A stretch of DNA of 64,000 nt from Ascaphus truei. Taxonomy: Eukaryota; Chordata; Amphibia; Anura; Ascaphidae. Shown in pieces: positions 22,096-33,107 of the stretch. Under the pieces are notes generated by a model, which did no database searches, was not told the origin of the DNA, and saw only the letters and a program-made list of their open reading frames with translations. Location: contig CM071569.1 in NCBI GenBank assembly GCA_036426205.1, positions 7,232,908 through 7,296,907 on the forward strand, read 5' to 3'. The first letter of the stretch is position 1; each line of letters begins with the position of its first letter. The translations under genes and the position numbers were made by a program.

Positions 22096-22725
22096 ATTGC
22101 CTGGTTTACATACAATGCTCCGGTCCACTTGCGACGTTAATGCGGGGTATGCCTGTGTTACATACATGCTCCGGTTCCATTGGTACGTTAATGCGGGGGT
22201 ATGCCTGTGTTACATACACGCTACGTGGTCCCATTGCGTACGTCAATGCGGGGTATGCTGTGTTACATACATGCTCCGGTCCCATGGCGTACATTAATGC
22301 GGGGTATGCCTGTGTTACATACATGCTCGTCCCATTGCGTATGTTAATGCGGGGTATGCCTGTGTTACATACATGCTCCGGTCCATGGCGACTTAATGCG
22401 GGGTATGCCTGTGGTTACATACATGCTCCGGTCCCATTGCGTATGTTAATGCGGGGTTTATGCCTGTGTTACATACATGCTCCGGTCCCATTGCGCTACG
22501 TCAATGCGGGGTATGCCTGTGTTACATACATGCTCCGCGTCCCATTGCGTACGTAATGGGGGTATGCCTGTGTTACATACATGCTCCGGGTCCCATGCGT
22601 ATGTTAATGCGGGGTATGCCTGTGTTACTACATGTCCTGGTCCCATTGCGTACGTCAATGCGGGGTATGCCTTGTTTACATACATGCTCCGGTCCATTGG
22701 TACGTTAATGCGGGGTTATGCCTAG
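22062..22725 (+). repeat. 52-bp satellite, array 2 (about 13 units)
   Basis: Same unit and orientation as array 1 at 16828. For example GCGGGG words at 22142 and 22193 are 51 bp apart because one base is missing. Single-base indels are frequent. It joins the inner end of the left arm directly: the sequence runs from arm DNA to TACATGCCGGTCCCATTGCG. The frames of 60-138 codons on both strands are products of the repeat. Confidence 0.9.
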
Positions 22726-22970
22726 TATGCAGTTAAAGAGGCAGCCCAAGTGGGCAAATTTGTAGGCGATTTTTTTGTTTTAACATAGGTTTGAAGCAGG
22801 GGGTGTCTGGTTGGAGCTGAACCCCATTAATTCTAGCACCGGGGAGCCCCTGCTTCTGGAAATCGCCTAAGAATTCCCGGTAAAAAAAAAAAAAAAAAGC
22901 TGTGTGTGCGTGCACGCAAGTAAGTGAAACCTTGACTTTGTCACAAAATTGATGTATAACGCGCTGCTCG
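22726..22970 (+). repeat. Spacer shared between the two satellite clusters, copy 2
   Basis: Collinear with 17301-17555: AAAGAGGCAGCCCAAGTGGG, GAAGCAGGGGGTGTCTGG, CACCGGGGAGCCCCTGC, an A run, then ATAACGCGCTGCTCGGCAC. Satellite plus spacer plus GTCAG array is therefore a direct repeat with a period of about 5.4 kb, with the left inverted arm lying between the copies. Confidence 0.8.
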
Positions 22971-23760
22971 GCACATGTGTCAGTCAGTGTAGTGTCCAGT
23001 CAGTGAGTATGTAGTGTGTGTCGTGTTGTGCAGGTGTGTGTCAGTCGTGTGGCATGTGTAGTCAGTCAGTGTTGTGAATTGCTGTGTCAGCAGTGTGTGA
23101 ATGTGTGTCAGTACGTCGTGTGTGAGTGCATGTGTGTCAGAGTGTGTGTAGTGTGTGTGTGTCAGTCAGCGTGGTGGTGTGTCAGTCAGGTGTGGTGTGT
23201 GTGTCATGTCAGCGGTGTGGGTGTGTCAGTCAGAGTGGTGAGTCAGCGTGTGTTGCGGTGGGAAGTCAGCGTGTGGCGTTGGTGTTTGCTTAGTACAGCA
23301 GCGTGTGTGGTGTCAGTCCATGGTCAGGTGTGAACGGTTGGGTCAGCACGTTGTGTGAGTGTGTCAGTTCAGCGTGTCGTGCAGTCAGGTGTAGTAGCGT
23401 ATGTGTCAGTCAGCGTGTGCTGCGTGGTGTTGTCAGTCAGTGCATCGGTGTTGCTAAGTCATGAGTGTGTGTGTCAGTCAGGTCGTGTGTGTGCAGTAAG
23501 GTGTGTGCGTGCGTGTGCGGTCGGGGTGCATGGTGTTGTATGGCGAGTGGGCAGTCAGTGTGTTGGTGTAAGTCAGCAGTATTGGGTGTGTAGCAGAGAG
23601 TGTTCTTGCGTGGTCAGAACATGTGTGAGGGGTCAAGTTCGTGGTGTGACGGTGTGAGCACCGTGTGAGCAGTGTGTGGTGCAGTCAGTGTGAGCATAGT
23701 TGATGTGTGTGGGTGTCATGTCAGTGTATGTCTCTTATCTGTGTTGTGTGAAGTCTGCTC
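22971..23760 (+). repeat. GTCAGTCAGTGTGTG-type minisatellite, array 2
   Basis: Twice as long as array 1 and equally irregular, made of GTGTGTCAGTCAG-like words. It is dense in apparent single-base errors. Val/Cys/Ser-rich frames through it are not genes. Confidence 0.8.
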
Positions 23761-25597
23761 TGTGCGGTGAGGCCCCCCACACCGGTCCTTCTCCACCTCC
23801 CAAACCCACGGGGAGAGCGGGACAAAGCATGTGTGTGTCTGATGCAGCCAGGCCACCCCAGCGACACGGTGGGCCCGGTCCACTCCCCTACCCCTCACAC
23901 GTTACCCCACTCTCCTCCCGTGACCCCCCTCCTCGTACCACCCCCCTCCACTACCACTCCTCCCACGACCCGGAGGAGCAGGAAAGGGAGAACGGGGGGG
24001 GTGGTGGGCCTACGGAAGGTGTTGCGCGGGTCTCTGAGGCGCGGTCGTGGGGTCATATGCTGCTACCAGCACGCACCGGCAGCTGCGGGTTCGATGTTTG
24101 GGGTGACGGGGTGCCAGTGCGGCATTGGCAAGCGTCGGCGTGTGGGGGCGGGAAGAAAACCCCTAGCGGCCAGTCGCTTCTGCGCATGTGTGGCGTCTGT
24201 ACAGCGGCGCCATCAAACACGCGCCATGCGCGGCATGGCCTTCAGCGGACGGGGAACGGCAGCGTTGGAGCGGCGTACGCCGGCTATCGCGCCGCTGCAT
24301 GTGACGAGGGGGTGGGGGGAGCGGGCGGACCATGACATGACGTCACTCCGTTATAGTTCATCTCCATCATCCAGTTTTGCTCCATCAGAACTAGGGTGCC
24401 ACTAAAGAAGAGGGAAGTGGGACCCGTGGACAGCAACACAGGAAGCAACAAATAGCTGATGCTTTGCGCAAAAGGGAAGGTAGAGAATGGAAGATCCCGC
24501 GCGTCACTTCCGTCACCCCAAATCTCTTACTTCTTTCTCGCAGAGGCAAAATGGACACCTCGCTGCCTGGAAGTTTTGCATGCATGCATGAGGCCTCGGC
24601 ATGGTCAAAAGACCGTGCCGAGGCGCGCCGAGCCGCGCTGAGGGGAACATTATCACTATCAGCGCGGCTTAGACGGGCTTCCGCAGGCGTGCGGAAATGC
24701 ACGGACAGGCAAGTTTAAATTTTGCCGCTCCTGCAAGCGCAGGGCCGGTACGTGACTGCCAGAAGCCAATGGCACTACGTGAACGTCGGTGCAGGACGAC
24801 GCCGCTAGCCCGCCTCCGATCCGCCTCCAGGCGCCGCATCCCGAAAGCCTCCACCCGGCACACAAGAGGTGTGGGCTGCATGAGGCAGAGGACAAGAAAA
24901 ATCCCTGCTTGAGCAAGAGAGCATGAGCGTCAGCGCTGCCCAGCGCCGCTCCCTGCACCATTCCCAGGATTTTAGGTCCCCACGGCAGGAAGATGTTTTA
25001 AATGGGTTCTCCAAGCTTACAGAAATGTGCCCACACCTGGGTTTAAAAAGGACCAAGATTTGTTGCTCATAGTTTGGAAAAAAGTTGTTAATCTCTGCAG
25101 TCATTGATGGAACAGTACTTAAATAGTCCTTGGACAACTGCCTTTAGAAATGAGAGGCCCACAATCATTCTGCTTTGGTTCTCTGTCACTAAAAGGGTGA
25201 GGAGGCTACTGGCCCCTAGCCCAGTGTGGCGGCGTGCTTCGTATCAGGCAGCACAGAGGTAGTGTTGGCTGCTTTCTTGCAAACACATGTTATAAGAATG
25301 TTCTTCCTGTCCCCTCCCTTTGCCTGATGCAAAACATTTGGAAATAATACATACTTGTTAAAAGTGCCGGATTACTCAGCACTGCAGGCGCTCGAGCAAC
25401 CGAATACGTGCAGCAAGCGTAGTGTCAGTGCAAGTTTCCAGGCATGCTCCCACATTGAGGGCTCACATTGTTCAGAGGGACCATTGCTACTAATAAATCC
25501 CCATGTTTACATCCCTGTCCCCTCTGCAAGTCGACTACCACGTGCAAACAAAGTTATGCAGTGCCTCAACTATCTCATTCCTCCAAACTAGATACCC
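23761..25597. other. CpG-rich segment in the loop of the inverted duplication
   Basis: A C-rich stretch (about 23765-23990) is followed by a CpG-dense stretch (about 24010-24880) with words such as GCGCCATGCGCGGCATGG and GCCGAGGCGCGCCGAGCCG, then ordinary sequence. Frames of 211 and 212 codons at 23700-24405 overlap in different frames and are low-complexity, so I do not call them genes. The short inverted words GGCCTCGGCATGGTC / GACCGTGCCGAGGC near 24592-24625 form a hairpin. This could be a CpG island, but a GC-rich transposon is equally possible. Confidence 0.4.
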
Positions 25598-26250
25598 TAA
25601 GAGAGAGGGGGAGGGGGGAGCGAGAGAGAGAAGGGGGGGGGAGAGGGGAGAGGAGGGGGAGAGAGGGGAAAGGTGGAGGAGAGGGGGGAGCAAAGAGAAA
25701 AGGTGGATGCGATGGGGGGGGAGAGATGATGGCGGAGGAGAGGGGGAGGGAGAGAGAGGGGAGGGGGAGAAGGGGAGGTGGTGGGAGGGAGAGAGAGATG
25801 AGGGAGAGGAGAGGGTGAGTGGGATAGGGGATGGAGGACCGAGGGGAGTGGAGGGGAAGGAAGGGGAGATCGAGAGAGAGGGAGGGAAGGGAGGAGGGGG
25901 AGGGGGGAGAGGGAGGAGAGGAGAGGGGAGATGGGGAGAGATGGCAGTAGGGCGATGAGAGAGAGATGGGGAGGGGGAGCGGTGGGGAGAGGGAGAGAGG
26001 AGAGGGGAGAGGGAGAGAGGGAGAGGGAGAGAGAGAGAGGGGAGGGGGATAGGGGTGGGAAGAGGCGAGAGAGAGAGAGGGGAGGGGGATAGGGGGTGGG
26101 CGAGAGGAGGAGAGAGGGGAGAGGGAGAAGAGAGAGAGGGAGAGGAGAGGGGAGAGAGAGAGAGGGGAGGGGAGGATAGGGTGGGGGAGGAGAGGGACAG
26201 AGGAGAGGGGGAGGGGGGTATGGGTGGGGAGAGGGAGAGAGAGAGAGATA
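25598..26250 (+). repeat. Polypurine (GA/GGGA) tract, about 650 bp
   Basis: Almost only A and G on the plus strand (GAGAGAGGGGGAGGGG and similar), with isolated T and C. Homopurine-homopyrimidine DNA of this length can form intramolecular triplexes (established property). Two Ser/Pro/Leu-rich minus-strand frames of 239 and 226 codons exist only because the tract lacks stops. Confidence 0.9.
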
Positions 26251-26487
26251 CCACAAGCCAGGAGATTTTCTATTCAAAGTAAATATTTCGATAAGGGATC
26301 CTAATAAAGTATTGGATATAAATGCTGTTGTTCATTTTTGAGTAGCCCCAGGGCTACTTTTGTAATGACATGGTCCTTTGGTATAAACCCCTCAGGGGTG
26401 CGGATGACAGACACACGTTCAGCTTTGTTCTACTAACACGATATGATACACCTTTCAGCTAATTATGAGAGTCTCATGGATTACTAG
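26251..26487. other. Unannotated
   Basis: Short unique-looking stretch between the purine tract and the inverted 26-bp minisatellite. Nothing recognised. Confidence 0.35.
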
Positions 26488-26652
26488 GAAGTGTTGGCCA
26501 GTACGCCTGCGAGAATGAAGATGCCAGTACGCCTGTGAGAATGAGAAGTAGCCAGTAGCCTGTGAGACATTGAAGATGCCAGTAGCCGCTGAGAATGAGA
26601 GAGCCAGTACGCCTGCGAGAATGAAGCATTGCCAGTAAGCTTGAGAATGAAG
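26488..26652 (-). repeat. 26-bp minisatellite, inverted, about 6 copies
   Basis: The complement of the 16752 repeat: GCCAGTACGCCTGTGAGAATG and variants. It runs into the 52-bp satellite at its right end, mirroring the 26-to-52 junction at 16827. Confidence 0.8.
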
Positions 26653-26654
26653 AT

Positions 26655-26740
26655 GCAGTTACGCAATGGGACCGGAGCATGTATGTAACACAGGCATACC
26701 CCGCATTAACGTACGCAATGGGACCGGAGCATGTATATAA
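26655..26740 (-). repeat. 52-bp satellite, inverted, about 1.6 units
   Basis: Contains CGCAATGGGACCGGAGCATG twice, 52 bp apart or nearly so, then continues straight into the right arm (TATATAAAGCGAAAATG). The arm-to-satellite junction is the mirror image of that at about 22065. Confidence 0.85.
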
Positions 26741-29700
26741 AGCGAAAATGTACTTAAAGTGAAGCACTCCCTTTTCCCACTTATCGATGCATGTACTGTA
26801 CGGCAATCATCATATACGTGCATAACTGATGTAAATAACACATGTGTAACAGGCTCTATAGTCTCCCCGCTTGCGCACACCTTCGGTACAGGTAGGGAGC
26901 CGGTATTGCTGTTCAGGACGTGCTGACAGGCGCATGCGTGAGCTGCCGTTTGCTTATTGGACGATATGTCCTTACTCGCGAGTGTACTTAAAGTGAGTGT
27001 CCTTAACCCGGGCTATGCCTGTATTAATTTTTCATCTACTATAATATTTTTGAGCCCCTACGGCCCTAAAAGTGTGTGCTTACCAACGTGCTGTTATTGT
27101 GGAATAAAGTATGTTAGAGCCTCGAAAGCCGTGAGAAATAAATCGTAAGCAACATGTATTTGCAATAGCCCAAACTCATCGGCCATGCAATACTTATTTT
27201 AATACACGTTGTATGATACAGTACATATAACAAATTGAGAAGTGCATCACTATTCCCAAAGTATATATCTTCCGTGGGTTTAATTAACCCTTAAGCTGCC
27301 CTCAGAACACTCCCTGGACGTGACAGAAAGCAGACACTGCGGGGTCTCCTATGGTGTCCATTTGATTTTGCTTTTTTTAGGGGGTGCCAGGTCGGCCGCA
27401 GGAAAAGGGCTGATTTTAGTATTGAAATTGAAAGGGGTGAATTATAGGTAGGGATTCCGGTTTTTATGTTTTTGTAAAATCCATGTTATTCATTTTGAAA
27501 TATTTTTCCATATGCAACAAAAAAAAAATCGCTGTTTTTTTTCAGCGTTTAAATAATATACTGTCCCGGCACAGCTTATTCTAACAAAAGCCGCCGGTTG
27601 ACCGGAGCTTACTCCGGCTGGCGCTGAGACTAGACCGCGCGCCAGCCGCATCTCCTCCGTGCACCCCCTCCGCTCGCATGTCATTTTGCTGCCCCTTCCC
27701 GACCCCCTAGCTGCTCCTGCTGTGCCCCTCTGCTTTCCCGTACCCCCGCTTACCTCACTTCAAACTTCAGGGGTGTCGGGGAAGCCGGGGAAGCCGGGCG
27801 CGCACGTGACAGTGACAGTGACGCGTGGACAGGCCGCGTCACCACGCTGCCCGCACGCATCCTGCCGTGCGGAAATGTGAGAATAAGCTGTGTCACCAGT
27901 GTATAACAATAAAAAAATAGCAAAAAACAGTGTCCTGTAATTCCGTGTTTAGCTTTTTTTTTGCATTTAAAAAAAACAAAAAACACACACATCATAGAAG
28001 CCACCTGACATGGTAATGGGGAGGTGGGGGGAGGGGTTATTTGACGCCACAACGCTGCAGAAGGAGGCAGCGGCCCGGGATAAGTGCCTATGGGTGACAA
28101 TATTTTCAATCCACCACTGACTGTTTGTCCATCTTTCTAAACTCTAACAGCTAGGTTTGCTGTGCTGCATAATACTGTTTCCTGACAGATGTAGCAGAAG
28201 TTGTTGCACCCGGCGTTGTGCGGTTTCACGCATTTTACCGACCGATTTTGTGTGATCGGGCAATATTGAATTCAGCGGTGCCGCAAGTTGCGAAATCGCA
28301 CAATTCCCTCTCCGCAGCCGCAAATTAGCGCCTTACCGCAAGTTAACAGATGCAATTGCAATCTACTATATCTGTACGTCATTTTCATTGATTATTCAAT
28401 CGAGCCACACATATTTAAAACAAAAAGACGCCTATGGCATTGATCAATTATAGCTGAGCTGGGGGGGAGGTGGGAGGGGGGAGGGGCGAAGGCGCAGGCA
28501 GCACAATCTCTGCTGTTGTATCTGTCTACGCCGGCAACCGTATTCACGACATGATGTATCTGGGGAACACGGGCAGGTGTCTGGGGGTCCATCGTACATG
28601 ACATTGTAGTCTGCATTTTTTTTTCTTTTAAAGTGCTGCTTTAAGTGAAAAAAACCAGGAAGAACATTCAAAGATGATTATTTTAGGAAATTGCCATTTC
28701 CCGGAGAGTGAATGCACGTTTGAAATTTATGGGTTGTTATCCTGAAGCATGTCCCAGAAGAGACTCCGAAATGGTCTCGGGGGGTTTTAAATACATTCCC
28801 ATCTTTGCTTGCCAATTACTTGAATATCTAAGGTCTCCCTTTCAAATGCCCTGACCCTTTCCGATTTGGAACAGGAAGTCCAGGATTTTGTTGAAGATTT
28901 CGGCAGAAGTTGGGCCAAAACTGAGCTCTCTCTTAATTGGTGCTTCAGAGTGCTAAATCTAGCGAGGAAGAACAATAGCAGTAATTATTACTCGCATCAA
29001 TTATTGACAAGCATGTTTATTTCTATCAATAATTAAAACTGCTCTACTTGTTCATTATTATGATCATCAATTTTGCAGTATAGATGTTTTGTAGCTGTGT
29101 TGGCCTCAAACAAACAGATTATTTTGTATGTTAAAATGCCTTTTACTGTATGGCAATTACACATAGACTTTGCTGTATATCAGCAATGAAACCCACTTAG
29201 ATGTTCCCCAAAAGTGTAGATTTGGTCGATATATCTGCTCCAAAGAAAGAACTTGTGTGCAACAGCATCCACGTAAAATGGGAAGGTTGATCTAGGTAAA
29301 GGTAGTGAATATCCGTAAGGAAATGCGCCCCTTCTGATGAAGCGTCAGGTTTGGGTGTGAAACGAGTAAGGATACCCCACCTGGGTCTCTGTATCACCAT
29401 CCATATGCTTTTTTTGCAGGGGTGGCCAACTCCAGTGCTCAAGAGCTACCAACAGGCCAGGTATTAGGGATATTCCTGCTTCAGCACAGGTGGCTCAATC
29501 AGTGGCTCCGTCAAAGACTGAGCCACCTGTGCTGAAGCAGGGATATCCTTAAAACTTGACCTGTTGGTGGCCCATAGGGACTGGAGTTGGCCACCCCTGT
29601 TTTATTACTTTATTTTGTCATATAGTCTCTGTGGCCTATTTCTCATAGCTTCATTGCGCTGTGTTGTGCAGCACATGCTTCTAATTCCCTCCTTAATCTT

Positions 29701-30875
29701 ATGCATAGCATCATGGTGGGGCACTCACAGCAATGTGATAATGTGATGTGGGTGAGTAGGACTGCAAATCCAGGTCAGGAGGACGGATTGACCCAGCCCC
29801 GTTCTTATGACTGTCCTTTCTCAAAAGAACAACGGTGCTACAAATCCCAGAATGCCTTGGGAGATAAATATAAAAGAACAGAACTGAAACATCCTGGACA
29901 TAGGGCCAGTTGAAACCCCTCTGGATGAGAAATCACAGACACTGCCAAGTACACATGACCATACCTGTGAGCATGTGAAAGCCCCTATCTGGGACATGTG
30001 GGGGGCAAAACTCAGGCAAATGATCATTCACTTTGACAGTAATCTATATTCGGCTTTTTTGCGTTGAATGTTTCGGTTTGTCTGTAACGTTATGCCTGAA
30101 AGATATTAAAGAAGTGACATTGCATGCGCTTCCAGGGTCGCTGGGAAACGTGACTCCCGCTCTCCCTCTTACAGAAATGGGGTCTGCAGTATATATCATG
30201 AAAGTGCTCTGCGATGAGCCGTTTGCGTGATTGTGTTGTTGTTGCGTTTCTCTGCCTGAAGCGCGCCATGTTTCTGAATAGTGTAAATTTGCCACATGCA
30301 CAAGTATTCTGCGCTCACAAACCGACAAAAGTACCGCCAGCCGCACATCTCTTAACACGTCGACGTGCAACATGCAAATGTCACCCCGCCCCAACTTCTC
30401 CCGAGTGCCCCATAAATCCCTCATCTGGTTGCAGACAGGTACAGACATGCCTGAAAATGGCGCAGTTAAGATGAATATATAGATGGTGCCTGGTGCATGT
30501 ATATTTCAGCGCCACGACTGGACACCTGCATTTTGCCTGCGATACATAGGGCCCAGTGCTGAATTTTCCATTAGGACCACCAGGCCCGGGCCTAAGGCGG
30601 CAGAATTTGGGAGCGGTATGTGCGATCTGTGCTTGCTGCCCGCGAATGCGCAATCGGCGTTTGCCAACCCCTGGTGTGCACGAGTGGCTGGCAAGTGCTG
30701 TTTGCCCATACGCCATGACGTCACACAGCATCACGTTGCCATGGCATCGCTGAAGGATGAGGGCAGCACCAGGTAAGTGCCTAAGGGCGGCATTCTTTTT
30801 AAATCCGCCACTGATAGAGCCCAATATTTTCTCAGGAACTACAGATGTAGCAAGTCTCGCAGTCCTGTGCGTCAC
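26741..30875 (-). repeat. Right arm of the large inverted duplication
   Basis: Reverse complement of about 17950-22080, collinear throughout. It is the cleaner of the two arms. The outer limit lies near TTGCTACATCTGT-type sequence (30835-30880 in complement), after which the two sides stop matching. No intact gene. The frames at 30044-30875 (up to 164 codons) have no recognised domain and overlap each other on both strands. Confidence 0.85.
29417..29599. mobile_element. Palindromic hAT-like MITE inside the right arm
   Basis: A well-preserved copy: CAGGGGTGGCCAACTCCAG at the left, CTGGAGTTGGCCACCCCTG at the right, and an intact inner palindrome GGCTCAATCAGTGG / GACTGAGCCACCTGTGC. It is the same insertion as 19208-19396 in the left arm, inverted with it. 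Confidence 0.85.
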
Positions 30876-31118
30876 GGATAAAGAAGCAGAAGTCCGTGGC
30901 GCCGGCGGAAGTGTCTGCCACGTTGGAGCTGGGGGTGGGTCTATGCTTCTGAATGGGACCCCTCCTCCCCTTGCAGCGCTAATCCTTCTGTGGCACCGAA
31001 GACATTTAGGATGGCTACATCCATAAATAGTCTCTGGGCGTAAGATCTACACAAGGATTTATCCCTAGAGAGATATCATGTATTGCTTGGAGCATGACAA
31101 GCGAGGCAATGCACAATG
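30876..31118. other. Unannotated
   Basis: Unique-looking sequence outside the right arm. Nothing recognised. Confidence 0.35.
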
Positions 31119-31350
31119 CAGGGCTGGCCAACTCCAGTCCTCAAGCCTTTTCTCATTACTATGTTACCCTGCATGAAAGCCTGTTGTTGGTTGGGGAGCT
31201 AAAATCATTTGACCAGGGGTGGCCAACTCCAGTCCTCAAAGGCCACCAACAGGTCAGGTTTTCAGGATATCCCTGCTTCAGCACAGGTGGCTCAATCAGG
31301 GGTTCATTCGAAGACAGGTGGCCCTTGCGGACTGGAGCTGGCCACTCCTG
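31119..31350. mobile_element. hAT-like MITE with a second left-end stub beside it
   Basis: A 29-bp left end (CAGGGCTGGCCAACTCCAG, then TCCTCAAG) at 31119-31147 is followed by 66 bp of other sequence. A second copy with its own left end starts at 31214 and runs to CTGGAGCTGGCCACTCCTG at 31350. The second copy lacks much of the right inner arm (CATTCGAAGACAGGTGGC replaces it). Either one copy inserted near another and part was lost, or the pair is an aberrant transposition product. Confidence 0.65.
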
Positions 31351-33107
31351 CACTAGCACAGTTTTTCTTCTTCTCACACAGTGGGGAGAGACGTCCGACA
31401 GGTTTGGAAGCACCAGGGGAAGCTCCCGCCCCTCGCCTGCCACAAACTGGTTATCATATAGTGCAGTAAATAAAAGAAAGCACATGTCAAAGTGGCTGAA
31501 CACATTCAAGTGGAACTTGACTTTTTCTTCTGTGACTAAGGCAGGTACTGTAGCAACAAAGGACCCAGACAAGACAAATGAAAGCAAATAGCACCTCAAT
31601 TTGCAGAAGTGTCACCTCCGTGCAGGTTTGTGAAGCACGGATCCCCTTCCCCTTCCTGACATACACGTGTTTTAATACAGTTGTCAAACCAGTGTACAAA
31701 GAAACTTTTATTTTCTCCTGGCAACATTAAAGTCGCATTGAGACATTTGGTTTATATCTCTTTTATGAATAGATCTAATGTGACATACTAAGACATAATG
31801 CAAACCGATGTATATTAGCATTCGATAATCCAGGGATGGGGAAGGGGAGAAGGGAGGGGTAAGGGATGCTCCCGCATCAGCAAATATAAAGTGAGTGAAT
31901 AATAGTATGTCAAGCAAAATACCGGTGCAAAAGAGGAAAAGGTATAACTAAAGCAGAAAAGAGAAAAAGATCCTCCTTGAATGCACTCGGATAAGCCAGT
32001 GATTGAGAGTAATGAGTGTATTTAAAAAACCTTTTAATCACAAGAGAAGGTTTAAAAAAGAATTGTATAGAGGGGCATGGTATATATAATTAATCCAAGG
32101 CCAGCCCCTAATAGGCAAACCAACAAAATCGTCCTCACTCGTGAGGAGATGTAGGTATAACAACACCTTAATGTGGAACTGTATCGCTCAGATAATCCCC
32201 ATTACTATGATACCAGATTAGAAGGCCCATAAACCATATGGAGATCCTTTTGTCAATAATTCAATGAACCTAAAATGGTATAGGTCATTGAAGCTAAGTC
32301 TGGAGGGGTAATTATCTTACACCGAATGGACAGACAGTATATCTGGGTGATGTCCCTAGTCCACTTAAGCGGTGTGTACAACAAAAAAACAAAACATGGT
32401 GAAAACAATAACAACGCAACAAAGATGATCATCATAAAAATGGAAACTCAACCACCATATACATGTAGTAGTGAGATGCGTAGCTGAATAGTGTGTGAGC
32501 TCTGCAATATATTATATATAAATATTAGCATTCCCCTTATGAATGTGCCCGCTTGTTACAGGAAATGGTTTTAGATGATTTAATGAAATATTCTGTCTTC
32601 TTCAACTTGTCTCTGTTTTTGGACCATCTTATTCATGGACCACCTCCTTTATTAACCTTGTATATTGAAGTGGCTCAAAACTGCCCCAAAATATTAAGTA
32701 TAGCGTTGAAAAGGGAGATAGCAGATGCTAGTGTGAGAGCATCATGTCATTGAGATAAAGACTATACCCCTAGTGGTAGGCACATGTGTCCACGTTTAGG
32801 TAGTACTGTATATTGTTTAAGATTTTGGCATATTCGCTGAAGTTTTCACCCATGTTCACACTACTGTGAACTACTTTATTTTTGCTGTCAAAATAAATGT
32901 ATTTAGCAAAACTGATTATCATTCACACCAAAAAAATCTCTTTCTACCTCGCTATGCGGTGCAGACCCATGTTTGTGACTGTGTGGGGCGTGTACTGTTC
33001 TGTACTGTTCTGCAAAAATGGTGACCTTCACAAAAAGAAAAAAGGTCTGTCCCATTTGTAAGCAACAAAAGACCAAACTGTGACTGTTTTGCAAACGTGT
33101 GGGGATA
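31351..33107. other. Unannotated; probably old interspersed repeats
   Basis: AT-rich sequence with an A-rich purine patch near 31925-31975 and a short (TA)n near 32508-32525. It includes AACCTTTTAATCACAAGAG (about 32028) and TACATGTAGTAGTGAGATGC (about 32459). It looks like retroelement-derived non-coding DNA, but I cannot name the family. No gene is supported. Confidence 0.35.

Noticed and set aside
16843..22725. Overlapping frames with repeated AYVNAGYACVTYMLRS-like peptides
   Set aside because: Products of the 52-bp satellite, which is nearly stop-free in all frames; indels shift one into the other. No start context, no domain.
23700..24405. 211- and 212-codon frames
   Set aside because: Same DNA in two different frames, low-complexity C-rich and CpG-rich; openness is explained by composition.
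25535..26277. Ser/Pro/Leu-rich minus-strand frames of 239 and 226 codons
   Set aside because: The polypurine tract lacks stop codons in complement; two overlapping frames are equally open.
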